Positions 8,078 to 19,815 of a stretch of DNA of 64,000 nucleotides are shown piece after piece. Both the position numbers and the translations under genes were made by a program. The notes beneath the pieces are model-generated. The model had not been told where the DNA came from. It made no database searches and saw nothing but the letters and a program-made list of their open reading frames with translations. The stretch is from Emcibacter sp. (GTDB taxonomy: Bacteria; Pseudomonadota; Alphaproteobacteria; Sphingomonadales; Emcibacteraceae), in the NCBI GenBank assembly GCA_021774785.1, contig JAJFIQ010000026.1, positions 641,379 through 705,378 on the forward strand. Reading direction: 5' to 3'. The first letter of the stretch is position 1. Each line of letters begins with the position of its first letter.

Positions 8078-9235
8078 TTGTCTGATCCTTTAAGCCGATA
8101 CACCCAAATGCTGGCGTCCGGTGAGCTGCGTCCCGATGAGCATCAGGGGCAGATTATCACCAAGCTACAGGCCCTCCACATTGATCTGATTGGCTATGCG
8201 GAAAAAACATCAAAAAAGAAAAATTTATGGAACCGGCTGTTGCCGGTGAATGGTAAGGAAAATTTTCCCAAAGGACTATATGTATACGGCGATGTGGGGC
8301 GGGGAAAATCCATGATTATGGATCTATTTTTTGCCTCGGCACCGCTCACATCCAAAAGAAGGGTGCATTTCCATGCCTTTATGCTGGAACTTCATCAGGC
8401 CATACATGACTGGCGTTATATGGACGGTGCCTCTCGCAAAAAACTGCATGGCACCACTGCCGATGACCCGATCCCGCCACTGGCCGAAAAGATCGCCAAA
8501 AGTAGCCTTCTGCTGTGTTTCGATGAATTTCAGGTGCATGATGTGACCGATGCCATGATTCTGGGGCGGCTGTTTACCAATTTGTTGGCGCGGGGTGTTG
8601 TGATGGTGCTGACCTCTAACCGTCCACCCGTTGATCTTTATCTGGGCGGACTTAACCGGGAATTATTCCTGCCCACCATCGACATGATTACGGAAAAGAT
8701 GGATGTGTCCAGCCTGAGTGGTCCCATTGATTACCGTATGGAACGCATGAAGGGGATACAGGTTTATTATCACCCGCTCGGTGATGTGGCGACAAAAGCC
8801 TTGTCGAAGGCATTCTGGAAGATGACCGACCATGAGGTGGCGGACCGTACGAAGGTCGGTCCCGAGGTGTTGGAAGTACAAGGTCGGAAAATCCATGTTC
8901 CAGTGGCGGATAAGGGGGTTGCGGTTTTCTCTTTCAAGAAGCTTTGCGGGGCGGCATTGGGCGCGTCGGATTATCTGGAGATTGCCTGGCATTATCATAC
9001 AGTGATCATGGTGGGTATTCCGAAGCTTGGGCCGGAAATGCGAAATGAAGCTAAACGCTTTGTCACTTTCATTGATGTGCTCTATGAAAATAATGTTAAA
9101 TTCCTCTGTTGTGCCGAAGTGGCGGCAGAAGAATTATACCCGGAAGGTCACGGTCATTTTGAATTTCAGCGTACCGTTTCACGCCTCATAGAAATGCAAA
9201 GTGAGGAATATCTGGCAAAGGGGCATGCGGTTTAA
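8078..9235 (+). CDS. zapE: ZapE/AFG1-type AAA+ ATPase
   Basis: A 385-residue ATPase of the AFG1/LACE1 family. Walker A is GDVGRGKS at 71-78, followed by the family's FHAFMLELHQ segment and Walker B in LLCFDEFQVHDVTDA. In E. coli ZapE associates with the division ring; mitochondrial relatives help respiratory-complex turnover. The gene commonly sits beside mdh/suc genes in alphaproteobacteria. The start is a TTG at 8078: the protein begins MSDPLSRYTQMLASGEL, which matches the usual N-terminus, and a stop lies four codons upstream in frame. The ribosome-binding site (AGTGA) is weak. A later ATG at 8108 would lose conserved residues. Confidence 0.92.
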   Translation: MSDPLSRYTQMLASGELRPDEHQGQIITKLQALHIDLIGYAEKTSKKKNLWNRLLPVNGKENFPKGLYVYGDVGRGKSMIMDLFFASAPLTSKRRVHFHAFMLELHQAIHDWRYMDGASRKKLHGTTADDPIPPLAEKIAKSSLLLCFDEFQVHDVTDAMILGRLFTNLLARGVVMVLTSNRPPVDLYLGGLNRELFLPTIDMITEKMDVSSLSGPIDYRMERMKGIQVYYHPLGDVATKALSKAFWKMTDHEVADRTKVGPEVLEVQGRKIHVPVADKGVAVFSFKKLCGAALGASDYLEIAWHYHTVIMVGIPKLGPEMRNEAKRFVTFIDVLYENNVKFLCCAEVAAEELYPEGHGHFEFQRTVSRLIEMQSEEYLAKGHAV

Positions 9236-9300
9236 CAAAATATTATGATAATCACGCTAGAAGGGACAGAAGTATAAATGGAGAAATATATTGGGGTTAA

Positions 9301-9467
9301 AATATCTTGTATATGAACCGTTCAGTAAACTATTGGTGGGAGACCATCCCTTATGAATGAAGAGAAAAGTGACATAATGGTTGCGCAACCAGCCTTTTCG
9401 CGCTACATCCATAAGAGATAAATGCATTAAAGGTCAGAATATTTAATATATGTACTGTTCTGTAAAC
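9301..9467 (+). promoter_or_regulatory. Repeat-rich control region upstream of mdh-suc
   Basis: Three elements are visible in the spacer between zapE and mdh. Segments 9301-9330 and 9438-9467 are imperfect direct repeats (24 of 30 identical, sharing GTTC-A/T-GTAAAC), 137 bases apart. Between them lies a perfect 14-base palindrome TGGTTGCGCAACCA at 9378-9391. This is a plausible operator arrangement for a regulator of the TCA operon. The regulator is not identified, and I cannot fix the promoter. Confidence 0.5.
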
Positions 9468-9475
9468 CCAAGTAG

Positions 9476-10495
<1,020 letters not shown>

Positions 10496-10513
10496 AGAAA
10501 AGGTGAGAGACAG

Positions 10514-11683
10514 ATGAATATCCATGAATATCAGGCAAAAGGCCTGTTGAAGTCATACGGCGCCCCAACTTTACGGGGTGGTGTTGCCTATACGGCGCAG
10601 GAAGCAGAACAGATTGCCAAGGATCTTGGCGGTCCGATCTGGGTTGTAAAAGCACAAATTCATGCGGGTGGGCGCGGCAAAGGCGGCGGTGTCAAGGTGG
10701 TTAAATCCATTGCCGACGTGAAAAAAATTGCCGGTGAAATGATTGGCATGACTTTGGTCACCCATCAGACCGGACCCGAGGGCAAGGAAGTCAAGCGTGT
10801 CTATATTGAAGACGGCTGCAATATCGCCAATGAACTTTATGTGAGCATTCTGGTTGATCGGGGCTCAAGCCGGGTGGCGATCATGGCCTCATCCGAAGGC
10901 GGCATGGATATTGAAGAAGTGGCTGCAGAAACACCAGAAAAAATTGTTACTATCTCCATTGATCCCGCATCAGGCTTGTCCGGCTTTCATTGCCGGAAAG
11001 TGGCGTTTGGTCTGGGGCTAGAAGGCAAGGTTGCCGGCAAGGCGGCCAAGGTAATTGCAACCCTTTATGAAACCTTCATGGCCAAGGATGCCTCCATGCT
11101 GGAGATCAACCCGCTGGTCGTTACCGCAGATGACGATATTGTTGTTCTGGATGCGAAAATGGGTTTTGACGGCAACAGCCTGTTCCGTCATCCTGATGTG
11201 GTTGAGCTGCGCGATCCGGACGAAGAAGATCCCATGGAACTTGAAGCTGCCAAGCATGAGCTAAATTATATCAAGCTGGACGGCAGCATTGGCTGTATGG
11301 TCAATGGTGCGGGTCTGGCTATGGCAACAATGGATATTATCAAGCTTAAGGGTGGTTCTCCTGCCAACTTCCTTGATGTTGGTGGTGGCGCTACCAAGGA
11401 ACGGGTAACCGAAGCGTTTAAAATCATTCTCAGCGACAGCAATGTGGAAGGTATTCTTGTGAATATCTTTGGCGGCATTATGCGCTGTGATGTGATCGCC
11501 GAGGGCGTTGTCGCGGCGGCGAAAGAAGTCTCGCTTTCTGTACCGTTAGTGGTGCGCCTTGAAGGGACGAATGTAGAACTTGGTAAAAAAATCATGGCTG
11601 ATAGCGGCCTGCCGATCATCTCTGCAGATGATATGGGGGATGCTGCCCAAAAAGTCGTAAATGCTGTGAAGGAGGCATCGTAA
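10514..11683 (+). CDS. sucC: Succinyl-CoA synthetase (ADP-forming) beta subunit
   Basis: A 389-residue subunit with an N-terminal ATP-grasp fold ([16 protein letters not shown] opening, [15 protein letters not shown] nucleotide region) and a C-terminal CoA-ligase domain ([17 protein letters not shown]). With SucD it makes succinate and ATP or GTP from succinyl-CoA. It starts 18 bases after mdh with AGGTGA upstream, and its stop overlaps the sucD start by one base (TAATG). Confidence 0.97.
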   Translation: MNIHEYQAKGLLKSYGAPTLRGGVAYTAQEAEQIAKDLGGPIWVVKAQIHAGGRGKGGGVKVVKSIADVKKIAGEMIGMTLVTHQTGPEGKEVKRVYIEDGCNIANELYVSILVDRGSSRVAIMASSEGGMDIEEVAAETPEKIVTISIDPASGLSGFHCRKVAFGLGLEGKVAGKAAKVIATLYETFMAKDASMLEINPLVVTADDDIVVLDAKMGFDGNSLFRHPDVVELRDPDEEDPMELEAAKHELNYIKLDGSIGCMVNGAGLAMATMDIIKLKGGSPANFLDVGGGATKERVTEAFKIILSDSNVEGILVNIFGGIMRCDVIAEGVVAAAKEVSLSVPLVVRLEGTNVELGKKIMADSGLPIISADDMGDAAQKVVNAVKEAS

Positions 11684-12558
11684 TGTCCATATATATTAAT
11701 GCAGAAACAAAAGTAATCTGTCAGGGCTTTACAGGCGCGCAAGGCACATTTCATTCTGAGCAGGCCATCGCTTATGGTACTAAGATGGTTGGCGGTGTGA
11801 CACCGGGCAAGGGCGGGGGAACCCATCTGGACCTGCCTATCTTTAACACGGTTGATGAAGCGGTATCGGTCACTGGTGCCAATGCGTCCGTCATTTACGT
11901 GCCACCCCCCTTTGCAGCTGATGCCATATTGGAAGCCATCGATGCGGGTATAGAACTTGCGGTATGCATTACCGAGGGCATTCCCGTGTTGGATATGGTC
12001 AGGGTAAAGCGGGCTTTGCAGGGTTCTGGCACCCGTCTGGTTGGCCCTAACTGTCCGGGCGTTATCACACCGGGCGAATGCAAGATCGGTATTATGCCCG
12101 GCCATATTCATAATCCGGGTAAGGTGGGCATTGTTTCTCGCTCCGGCACATTGACTTATGAAGCCGTGGGTCAGACAACGGCTGTTGGCCTTGGCCAAAG
12201 CACTTGCGTCGGTATTGGCGGAGACCCTGTGAATGGCACCAACTTCATTGACGTGCTTGACGGTTTCCTCGGTGACGATGACACGGATAGTATCATCATG
12301 ATCGGTGAAATTGGTGGTTCTGCGGAAGAAGAAGCAGCAGAATTCCTTAAAGAATCCAAAATCAAGAAACCTGTGGTTGGCTTTATTGCGGGCCGCACGG
12401 CCCCTCCCGGCCGGACTATGGGCCATGCCGGTGCTATTGTTTCCGGTGGCAAGGGCGGTGCTGAAGATAAAATTGAAGCCATGAAGAGTGCCGGAATTAC
12501 GGTAACGGCCTCTCCGGCAGAACTTGGCACAACTTTGTTAGGGGTTTTGAAAGGTTAA
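11683..12558 (+). CDS. sucD: Succinyl-CoA synthetase alpha subunit
   Basis: A 291-residue subunit carrying the CoA-binding Rossmann domain ([17 protein letters not shown]) and the phosphohistidine loop [13 protein letters not shown] near residue 245, which shuttles phosphate between the subunits. It is translationally coupled to sucC by a one-base overlap. A 40-base gap separates it from sucA. Confidence 0.97.
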   Translation: MSIYINAETKVICQGFTGAQGTFHSEQAIAYGTKMVGGVTPGKGGGTHLDLPIFNTVDEAVSVTGANASVIYVPPPFAADAILEAIDAGIELAVCITEGIPVLDMVRVKRALQGSGTRLVGPNCPGVITPGECKIGIMPGHIHNPGKVGIVSRSGTLTYEAVGQTTAVGLGQSTCVGIGGDPVNGTNFIDVLDGFLGDDDTDSIIMIGEIGGSAEEEAAEFLKESKIKKPVVGFIAGRTAPPGRTMGHAGAIVSGGKGGAEDKIEAMKSAGITVTASPAELGTTLLGVLKG

Positions 12559-12598
12559 TCAACTAAGGATAGTGTGCAACAAAAAAAGAGCCTGATAC

Positions 12599-15541
12599 AT
12601 GAGTGATTATCTGGACACGGAAAGTGTGATCAATGGTTCCAGTGGAGCCTTCGTCGAAGACCTGTTTGCCAGCTATACCAAGGACCCCACATCGGTGGAC
12701 AGTTCATGGGCTGACTATTTTGACAGCCTTGCGGAAGATGCCAAAATGCTGTTGAATGCGGGGGTGGATAAACCCGCTGCCTCATGGGAGCGGCCGGACT
12801 GGGATCATAAGGTCAAATCCGAGCAGGATGATTATCTGGCCGCCCTTGATCCGGGTTATCTGGAAAAAATGCCCAGCCGGAAAAGAACAGGGGCCGCGTC
12901 CGAGGAAGAAATCCGCGCCGCCACCACCGATACCATCCGTTGTCTGATGATGATACGCACCTATCGGGTGCGCGGCCATCTTCATGCCAAACTTGACCCA
13001 TTGGAACTGGAAGACCGTCCTTTACAGACCGAACTGGACCCGGCCACCTATGGCTTTGGTGAAGATGATATGGATCGTCCGATCTTTCTGGATCATGTTC
13101 TGGGGTTAGAGGTTGCCTCATTGCGTGAAGTTCTGACTATTCTGGAGCGGACCTATTGTTCCAGTGTGGGTGTGGAATTCATGCATATTAACGAGCCGGA
13201 AGAAAAGGCGTGGATTCAGTCCCGCATTGAAGGCCGTGACAAGGAAATTCATTTCACCGATCAGGGTAAAATGGCCATTCTTCAAAAACTGGCAGAAGCC
13301 GATGGTTTCGAGCAGTATCTGGCAAAAAAATATATTGGCACCAAGCGTTTTGGCCTTGATGGCGGGGAATCGCTTATTCCCGCATTGGAAGCCATTATCA
13401 AGACCGGCGGACATAACGGTGTTGAGGAAATTGTTATTGGTATGCCTCACCGGGGCCGCCTTAATGTGCTTGCCAATGTGATGAGCAAACCGATCCGGGC
13501 CATATTCCATGAATTCCACGGTGGCTCATACAAGCCCGACGAAGTGGAAGGGTCTGGCGATGTGAAATATCATCTGGGGGCTTCTTCTGACCGTTCGTTC
13601 GATGGTAATGACGTGCATTTGTCCCTGACCCCGAACCCGTCCCATCTGGAAGCGGTTAATCCGGTGGCCCTGGGCAAAACCCGCGCCAAACTCACGCACC
13701 GCCATGATACCACAGGCAAAAGTGTTCTGACCCTTTTGATGCATGGCGACGCCGCTTTTTCAGGGCAGGGTCTGGTGGCGGAATGTTTTGCCTTTAGTGG
13801 CCTGAAAGGTTATCAGACCGGCGGTACCATTCATGTGATTGTCAATAATCAGATCGGCTTTACAACGTCGCCTCATTATTCCCGCTCCTCCCCCTATCCG
13901 TCTGATATGGCCAAGGCGGTACAGGCCCCGGTCTTCCACGTGAACGGAGATGATCCGGAAGCGGTGGTTTTCGTCATGAAGCTGGCGACAGAATTTCGCC
14001 AGACATTCAATTCTGATGTTGTGGTTGATATGTTCTGTTATCGGCGGTTTGGCCATAATGAGGGAGATGAGCCTTCTTTCACCCAGCCGCTTATGTACAA
14101 GCGTATCAAAAATCATAATACAACCCGTAAGATTTATGCGGAACGGCTGATTCGAGAGGGCTTGATTACGCAAGAGCAGTCCGACCAGATGGTTAAGGAT
14201 GTGGTCAGTTATCTTGATGTGGAAATGCAGGCTGCTGACAGCTATAAAGTGGACAAGGCGGATTGGTTTGCCGGTCGCTGGTCTGGCTACGAACGGGATT
14301 CTGATGATGTACGCCGTTCTGCGGGCACCGGGGTTCATGTGGATGAGTTGCAAGATATTGGTCGTATTTTAACCACGGTTCCCGATGGCTTTAATGTCCA
14401 TCGGACCCTGAAACGTATATTGGATGCCAAGGCAAATACTCTTGATACAGGCACGGGCATTGACTGGGCCACGGCGGAGGCATTGGCCTTTGGAACCCTG
14501 ATCCGGGAAGGACATCGGGTTAGGCTTTCCGGTCAGGACAGCCAGCGCGGCACTTTCTCCCACCGCCATTCCGTCTTTATCGATCAGGAAACCGAAGAAC
14601 GCTATACACCGCTCCGCAATGTGTCGGATGGCTCCGACCCCCATGCCACATACGAGGTTATCGACAGTGCCTTGTCCGAAGTGGGCGTGCTGGGATTTGA
14701 ATATGGCTATACCATGGCCGAGCCGGATGCATTGATTCTATGGGAAGCTCAATTTGGTGATTTTGCCAATGGCGCCCAGATGATATTTGACCAGTTTATT
14801 TCATCCGGTGAGGCAAAATGGCTGCGCATGAGCGGGCTTGTGATCCTGCTGCCCCACGGCTTTGAGGGACAGGGGCCGGAACATTCGTCGGCGCGGCTGG
14901 AACGTTATCTTCAGCTTTGTGCCGAAGACAATATGCAGGTGGCTAATTGCACGACACCAGCCAACTATTACCATATTCTGCGCCGTCAGATGAAACGCAA
15001 ATTCCGCAAGCCATTGATTATGATGACGCCAAAATCCTTGCTGCGTCATAAAATGTCAGTATCTAATCTTGTGGATTTGGGTGAAGAAACCGAATTCCAC
15101 CGCCTGTTGTGGGATTCAGCACAGAGCGACCCCCATCTTAGCATCAAGCTTAAGGCGGACAAGGATATCAAGCGGGTTATTTTATGCTCGGGCAAGGTCT
15201 ATTTTGATCTTCTGGAACAGCGCGATAAGCGGGAAATGGCGGATACTTATCTACTACGTGTGGAACAGCTTTACCCCTATCCCCATGAGGCAATAGTTAG
15301 GGAACTTTCCCGTTTCAAAAATGCTGAAACCGTTACTTGGTGTCAGGAAGAACCGAAAAATATGGGATCATGGTCATTCATTGAACCGCTTTTGGAAGAA
15401 AGTCTGGCTGAATGTAAAATGACTCCGACCAGAGCGAAATATGCCGGACGCCGTGCGGCGGCATCACCCGCCACCGGACAGATGAGCTTACATTTAAAAC
15501 AACAAAAAGACCTGGTGGATCAGGCCTTGAAGATAAAATAA
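12599..15541 (+). CDS. sucA: 2-oxoglutarate dehydrogenase E1 component
   Basis: A 980-residue thiamine-diphosphate enzyme that decarboxylates 2-oxoglutarate and transfers the succinyl group to the E2 lipoyl domain. Visible marks are the short N-terminal E2-binding segment (SSGAFVEDLFASYTKDP), the active-site IGMPHRGRLNVLAN and HLGASSDR regions, the ThDP/Mg motif around GDDPEAV, the GHNEGDEPSFTQP segment and the C-terminal QEEPKNMGSW motif. Length and architecture are normal. The ribosome-binding site (AAAGAG) is modest. Confidence 0.97.
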   Translation: MSDYLDTESVINGSSGAFVEDLFASYTKDPTSVDSSWADYFDSLAEDAKMLLNAGVDKPAASWERPDWDHKVKSEQDDYLAALDPGYLEKMPSRKRTGAASEEEIRAATTDTIRCLMMIRTYRVRGHLHAKLDPLELEDRPLQTELDPATYGFGEDDMDRPIFLDHVLGLEVASLREVLTILERTYCSSVGVEFMHINEPEEKAWIQSRIEGRDKEIHFTDQGKMAILQKLAEADGFEQYLAKKYIGTKRFGLDGGESLIPALEAIIKTGGHNGVEEIVIGMPHRGRLNVLANVMSKPIRAIFHEFHGGSYKPDEVEGSGDVKYHLGASSDRSFDGNDVHLSLTPNPSHLEAVNPVALGKTRAKLTHRHDTTGKSVLTLLMHGDAAFSGQGLVAECFAFSGLKGYQTGGTIHVIVNNQIGFTTSPHYSRSSPYPSDMAKAVQAPVFHVNGDDPEAVVFVMKLATEFRQTFNSDVVVDMFCYRRFGHNEGDEPSFTQPLMYKRIKNHNTTRKIYAERLIREGLITQEQSDQMVKDVVSYLDVEMQAADSYKVDKADWFAGRWSGYERDSDDVRRSAGTGVHVDELQDIGRILTTVPDGFNVHRTLKRILDAKANTLDTGTGIDWATAEALAFGTLIREGHRVRLSGQDSQRGTFSHRHSVFIDQETEERYTPLRNVSDGSDPHATYEVIDSALSEVGVLGFEYGYTMAEPDALILWEAQFGDFANGAQMIFDQFISSGEAKWLRMSGLVILLPHGFEGQGPEHSSARLERYLQLCAEDNMQVANCTTPANYYHILRRQMKRKFRKPLIMMTPKSLLRHKMSVSNLVDLGEETEFHRLLWDSAQSDPHLSIKLKADKDIKRVILCSGKVYFDLLEQRDKREMADTYLLRVEQLYPYPHEAIVRELSRFKNAETVTWCQEEPKNMGSWSFIEPLLEESLAECKMTPTRAKYAGRRAAASPATGQMSLHLKQQKDLVDQALKIK

Positions 15542-15574
15542 ACTCTAGGATAAAGAGAAAAAGGAGTAGGGCCT

Positions 15575-16765
15575 ATGGCCATTGAAATTCACGTTCCAGT
15601 ACTTGGCGAATCCGTCACGGAAGCAACCGTTGGCAAATGGTTCAAGTCTGTTGGCGATGCGGTTGCCGTCGATGAACCTATTTGTGAATTGGAAACCGAC
15701 AAGGTGGCTCTTGAAGTGAATGCCACAGCCAGCGGTGCCTTGTCCGATATTGTGGCCCAGGAAGGCGAAACAGTCGGCGTTGGCGCGCTGCTGGCCAAAA
15801 TCGATGAAACGGCCCACGGTAAAACCGCCGCGAAACCGGCCCCTAAACTAGAGGCTGCACCGGCCCCTGCGGCAGCCGTATCTGCACCAACGGGTGGTGT
15901 TCGGGCATCTGCGGCAAAGGTGGCGGCAGAAAAAGCCGTGGACCTTAGCAAGATTGTCGGTTCTGGCCCGGATGGTGTTGTAACCAAGGCGGATGTGCTG
16001 AATTTCCTTGAGCATGGCGCGGCGGCTCCGGCTGCCCCTGTGTCTGTTGTCCGGGAAGAGATATTGCCACGGGAAGAAGTTGTTCCCATGACCCGCCTGC
16101 GCCGGACCATCGCAAAGCGTCTGAAAGATGCCCAGAATACCGCCGCTATGCTGACCACCTATAACGAGGTGGATATGTCGGCCGTTATCGCCCTGCGCAA
16201 TCAATATAAGGATATGTTTGAAAAGAAACATGGCTCCAAACTTGGTTTCATGTCGTTCTTTGTTAAGGCCTGCGTTCAGGCGTTGAGAGAAATTCCGGAA
16301 GTTAATGCGGAAGTCCGCGATGATGCCATCGTCTATAAGAATTATTACCATGTTGGGGTTGCGGCCAGTACCCCGGCGGGACTTGTGGTGCCTGTGGTGC
16401 GCGACTGTCAGGACCGCAGTTTTTCCGATGTGGAAAAAGAAATAGTCCGTCTTGGTGGCCGCGCCCGTGAGGGCAAGCTCAGCATGGATGAAATGCAGGG
16501 TGGTACTTTCACCATTTCTAACGGCGGCATCTTTGGCTCGCTCCTGTCTTCTCCGATCCTGAATGCGCCCCAGTCCGGTATCCTTGGCATGCATGCCATC
16601 AAGGAACGGGTCATGGTCGAAAATGGTCAGATGGTGATCAAGCCGATGATGTATCTGGCATTGAGCTATGACCACCGTGTGGTGGATGGCAAGGGGGCCG
16701 TGACTTTCCTTGTCCGGGTGAAAGAATGTCTGGAAGATCCGCAACGTCTGGTTCTGGATTTATAA
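15575..16765 (+). CDS. sucB: 2-oxoglutarate dehydrogenase E2 (dihydrolipoamide succinyltransferase)
   Basis: A 396-residue core enzyme with three parts: an N-terminal lipoyl domain with the modified lysine K43 in ETDKVALEV, an Ala/Pro linker followed by a peripheral-subunit-binding domain around 105-145, and the acyltransferase domain ending in [16 protein letters not shown] with the catalytic histidine and aspartate. It moves the succinyl group from E1 to CoA. The start has AAGGAG eight bases upstream. It is followed by a structured 125-base spacer and lpd. Confidence 0.97.
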   Translation: MAIEIHVPVLGESVTEATVGKWFKSVGDAVAVDEPICELETDKVALEVNATASGALSDIVAQEGETVGVGALLAKIDETAHGKTAAKPAPKLEAAPAPAAAVSAPTGGVRASAAKVAAEKAVDLSKIVGSGPDGVVTKADVLNFLEHGAAAPAAPVSVVREEILPREEVVPMTRLRRTIAKRLKDAQNTAAMLTTYNEVDMSAVIALRNQYKDMFEKKHGSKLGFMSFFVKACVQALREIPEVNAEVRDDAIVYKNYYHVGVAASTPAGLVVPVVRDCQDRSFSDVEKEIVRLGGRAREGKLSMDEMQGGTFTISNGGIFGSLLSSPILNAPQSGILGMHAIKERVMVENGQMVIKPMMYLALSYDHRVVDGKGAVTFLVRVKECLEDPQRLVLDL

Positions 16766-16770
16766 CTAGT

Positions 16771-16826
16771 CATTTCATTTAAGTGAAATGGCAAGGGTGC
16801 AAGGGCGCCCCGCCGACCATTCGGCG
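16771..16826 (+). other. Hairpin cluster between sucB and lpd
   Basis: Two stems are visible just after sucB: CATTTCA (16771-16777) with TGAAATG (16784-16790), and CGCCGA (16811-16816) with TCGGCG (16821-16826) around a CCAT loop, plus a GGGCGCCC palindrome at 16803-16810. No T tract follows, so it is not a standard terminator. It may mark an mRNA processing or stability site that sets the lpd level relative to sucAB. Confidence 0.55.
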
Positions 16827-16890
16827 TAGCCTGCGGGACAATTGAACGCCCAAATAAGGGAATCTTGTTTGGATAAAAAAGGAATACACA

Positions 16891-18297
16891 ATGTCTGATA
16901 ATTTTGATGTGGTCATCATTGGTGGCGGTCCGGGTGGATATGTCTGTGCCATACGGGCGGCACAACTGGGTCTGAAAGTCGCTTGTGTTGAAATGCGCGG
17001 GGTGCTTGGTGGCACATGTCTGAATGTGGGTTGTATGCCGTCAAAGGCTTTGTTACATGCGTCTGAACTTTTTGAGGAAGCCAACCACGGCATGGCTAAA
17101 TTTGGCATCAAGACAGGGAAAGTCTCCATTGATATTGCAGAACTGATGGCATCCAAGGATGAAACCGTAAAGGGTCTGACTGATGGGGTGGCTTATCTGT
17201 TGAAAAAGAACAAGGTCGATTATATCGAAGGCCGTGGTTCTATCCCTGCTCAAGGCAAGGTCAAGGTCGACCTGAGTGCGGGCGGCGAGCGTATGTTGGC
17301 CACCAAGAATATCGTAATAGCTACGGGGTCCGATGTGGCGGGCCTGCCGGACATTGATATTGATGAAAAACAGATTGTGTCATCTACGGGGGCATTGAAC
17401 CTGCCAAAGGTCCCAAAACATATGGTGGTCATTGGTGGCGGTGTCATCGGTTTGGAGCTGGGATCGGTTTGGAAACGTCTGGGCGCAGAGGTTACGGTTG
17501 TCGAATTTATGGATCGGATCACGCCGGAAATGGACGGCGAAGTCAGCAAGACTTTCGCTCGTATTCTGAAAAAACAGGGTTTTAAATTCAAGCTGAAATC
17601 AAAAGTAACCGCTGTCAAGAAAACCAAAACATCGGTCAGTGTTTCTGTGGAACCTGCCGCAGGCGGGGAAGCGGTGCAAATCAAATGTGACACTGTTCTG
17701 GTAGCCGTTGGCCGCAAGCCTTATACTGCAGGTTTGGGATTACAAGAAGCGGGTGTCAAGATGACCGATCGGGGGCAGGTGGAAATTGACGGACATTTCC
17801 AGACCAATATTGCTGGTATTTATGCCATTGGTGATGTGGTGCGCGGCGCCATGCTCGCCCATAAAGCCGAGGATGAAGGCACCGCAGTTGCAGAAATCAT
17901 TGCGGGTTTTGCAGGACATGTGAATTATGATGCCATACCGGGCGTGATCTATACCATGCCCGAAGTGGCCAGTGTCGGTAAGACCGAAGAAGCGCTGAAA
18001 GCAGATGGTGTGGACTATACAGTGGGTAAATTCCCTTTCACCGCCAATAGCCGCGCCAAGGCCAATCGCCAGACGGACGGGTTTGTCAAAATTCTAAGCT
18101 GTGCCACCTCAGATAAAATTCTCGGGGCGCATATCATCGGGGCTGATGCGGGCAATATGATTGCTGAACTGACTTTGGCTGTGGAAAAAGGTATCACCGC
18201 CGAAGATCTGGCCTATACCTGTCATGCACACCCCACAGAAACCGAAGCTGTGCGCGAAGCGGCTATGGCAACGGACGGTAGAGCCGTTCATATGTGA
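16891..18297 (+). CDS. lpdA: Dihydrolipoyl dehydrogenase (E3)
   Basis: A 468-residue FAD/NAD flavoprotein that reoxidises the lipoyl arms of 2-oxoacid dehydrogenase complexes. It has the FAD motif [10 protein letters not shown] at the N-terminus, the redox disulfide C43/C48 in [13 protein letters not shown], the NAD motif [13 protein letters not shown], and the C-terminal [13 protein letters not shown] dyad. AAGGA precedes the ATG. Its last ten bases overlap the end of the convergent glpD. Confidence 0.97.
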   Translation: MSDNFDVVIIGGGPGGYVCAIRAAQLGLKVACVEMRGVLGGTCLNVGCMPSKALLHASELFEEANHGMAKFGIKTGKVSIDIAELMASKDETVKGLTDGVAYLLKKNKVDYIEGRGSIPAQGKVKVDLSAGGERMLATKNIVIATGSDVAGLPDIDIDEKQIVSSTGALNLPKVPKHMVVIGGGVIGLELGSVWKRLGAEVTVVEFMDRITPEMDGEVSKTFARILKKQGFKFKLKSKVTAVKKTKTSVSVSVEPAAGGEAVQIKCDTVLVAVGRKPYTAGLGLQEAGVKMTDRGQVEIDGHFQTNIAGIYAIGDVVRGAMLAHKAEDEGTAVAEIIAGFAGHVNYDAIPGVIYTMPEVASVGKTEEALKADGVDYTVGKFPFTANSRAKANRQTDGFVKILSCATSDKILGAHIIGADAGNMIAELTLAVEKGITAEDLAYTCHAHPTETEAVREAAMATDGRAVHM

Positions 18298-19742
18298 TGC
18301 ATGAGCCATTCTTCGAGCTGTGCAACATTTTCATCAGACCAGGTGAGGCCGAGCTTTGTGCGTCGCCATAATATGTCATCGGCCGTGATGGCCCATTCCC
18401 GGGTGATCAGAAAGCGCGCTTCATAGTCATATAATCCGGGGCCAATCAGCTTAGCATCCGGTCCACGTCCTTTCAGCATTTCATCCATGCGGGTGCCATA
18501 ATGATGAGCGTATCTGGCGCAGAGTTTTTTATCCAGCCAGGGATAATCCTCTTGCTTCGTCCGGATATATTCTTTCATGTCCCGAATATCACCGCCGGGA
18601 AGGGCAGCGTGTTCTGTCCAATGCTCCGCCATCTGGGGAAAAAATTCCTCCAGCCTTTTCAGGGCTTCTTCTGCCAAATGTCGAAAGGTGGTGATCTTGC
18701 CGCCAAAGACAGACAATAGTGGTGCCCCGGCATCTTCCCGCAGGGCCAGGACAAAGTCCCGTGTTACCGCGCTGGCTTCCTGGGTGGCGTCATCATACAG
18801 AGGCCTGACACCTGCATAATGAGAGACAACATCATCCGCTGACAGGGTTTCTTTAAAATAAGCATTAATATGGTGACAGAGATAATCAATTTCTTGCTTA
18901 GATATCGTAACCGTGGCGGGATCACCTGTGAAAGGGACATCAGTCGTACCGATCAGGGTAAAGTCTTGCTCGTAAGGGATGGCAAAGATAATCCGGTTAT
19001 CTTTATTCTGAAGAATGTAAGAATCCTGCCCATCATATAATTTGGGTATAATGATATGGCTGCCCTTGACCAGCCGCAGGCGATTATGGGCGGGCAGGGA
19101 AAGGCCATCATTAATAATATCTGATACCCATGGCCCGGCCGCATTTATAATAACCTTGGCCGCAATTTTTCTCTTGCCGGATATTTCAGCTTGCCAGCAA
19201 TCACCGTTATTTTGTGCGGATATAAATTTTGTCCGGGTCAAAATTTCTGCACCATGATCCTTGGCATCCAGTGCATTCAGCACCACAAGCCGGGCATCAT
19301 CAACCCAGCAATCATAATAGGTGAAGGCATCTGTGAAGCGGTCAAGAAGCGGACTATCTTTCTTTAGCTTGATCTGTTTCGAGCCGCCCAAAGTTTTCCG
19401 CATCCCCATATGATCATAGAGAAATAATCCAAGCCGAATCAGCCATTTGGGCCGCAAATGTTTTTCATGGGGCAGAATAAACTTCATGGGGTGGATGATA
19501 TGAGGGGCTGCACGCAGTAATATTTCTCTCTCGTTCAGGGCCTTTCTGACTAGTAAAAATTCGTAATATTCAAGGTAGCGTAATCCGCCGTGAATAAGTT
19601 TGGTACTGCGGGATGATGTGGCAGAGGCCAGATCATCCATTTCCACCAATATTACTTTCAGGCCACGCCCAGCCGCATCGCGCGCGATACCTGTGCCGTT
19701 AATGCCGCCGCCGATAATCAGCAGGTCATAATCAGCATCCAT
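18288..19742 (-). CDS. glpD: Aerobic glycerol-3-phosphate dehydrogenase
   Basis: A 484-residue membrane-associated flavoenzyme that oxidises sn-glycerol-3-phosphate to dihydroxyacetone phosphate and passes electrons to quinone. The N-terminal FAD motif [21 protein letters not shown], the [16 protein letters not shown] segment, the central [10 protein letters not shown] motif and the [18 protein letters not shown] motif are all present. It diverges from glpK across 73 bases, so the two are probably controlled together. Its 3' end overlaps lpdA by ten bases tail to tail. Confidence 0.96.
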   Translation of the reverse strand: MDADYDLLIIGGGINGTGIARDAAGRGLKVILVEMDDLASATSSRSTKLIHGGLRYLEYYEFLLVRKALNEREILLRAAPHIIHPMKFILPHEKHLRPKWLIRLGLFLYDHMGMRKTLGGSKQIKLKKDSPLLDRFTDAFTYYDCWVDDARLVVLNALDAKDHGAEILTRTKFISAQNNGDCWQAEISGKRKIAAKVIINAAGPWVSDIINDGLSLPAHNRLRLVKGSHIIIPKLYDGQDSYILQNKDNRIIFAIPYEQDFTLIGTTDVPFTGDPATVTISKQEIDYLCHHINAYFKETLSADDVVSHYAGVRPLYDDATQEASAVTRDFVLALREDAGAPLLSVFGGKITTFRHLAEEALKRLEEFFPQMAEHWTEHAALPGGDIRDMKEYIRTKQEDYPWLDKKLCARYAHHYGTRMDEMLKGRGPDAKLIGPGLYDYEARFLITREWAITADDILWRRTKLGLTWSDENVAQLEEWLMHHI

Positions 19743-19815
19743 TATTTAATTCCAATATTTCACTCATTGTATGTATATTAATCAGAATAAGAAATTTCAC
19801 AACAGGGAGTTATAG
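19743..19815. promoter_or_regulatory. Divergent glpD/glpK promoter region
   Basis: A 73-base AT-rich spacer must hold the promoters of both glp genes. AGGGAG at 19804-19809 is the glpK ribosome-binding site. I cannot identify an operator or a DeoR-type glpR gene nearby. Confidence 0.5.

Noticed and set aside
8046..8093. A 15-codon frame (ATG to TAA) overlapping the zapE start, as a leader peptide
   Set aside because: No ribosome-binding site and no regulatory hairpins; it is probably chance.
11266..12426. A 386-codon leftward frame across sucC and sucD
   Set aside because: Antisense to strongly conserved genes, low-complexity composition and no motif.
16891..18297. Alternative identity of the lpd gene as glutathione or mercuric reductase
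   Set aside because: The GGTCLNVGC disulfide, HAHPTE C-terminus and the sucAB neighbourhood all fit dihydrolipoyl dehydrogenase.
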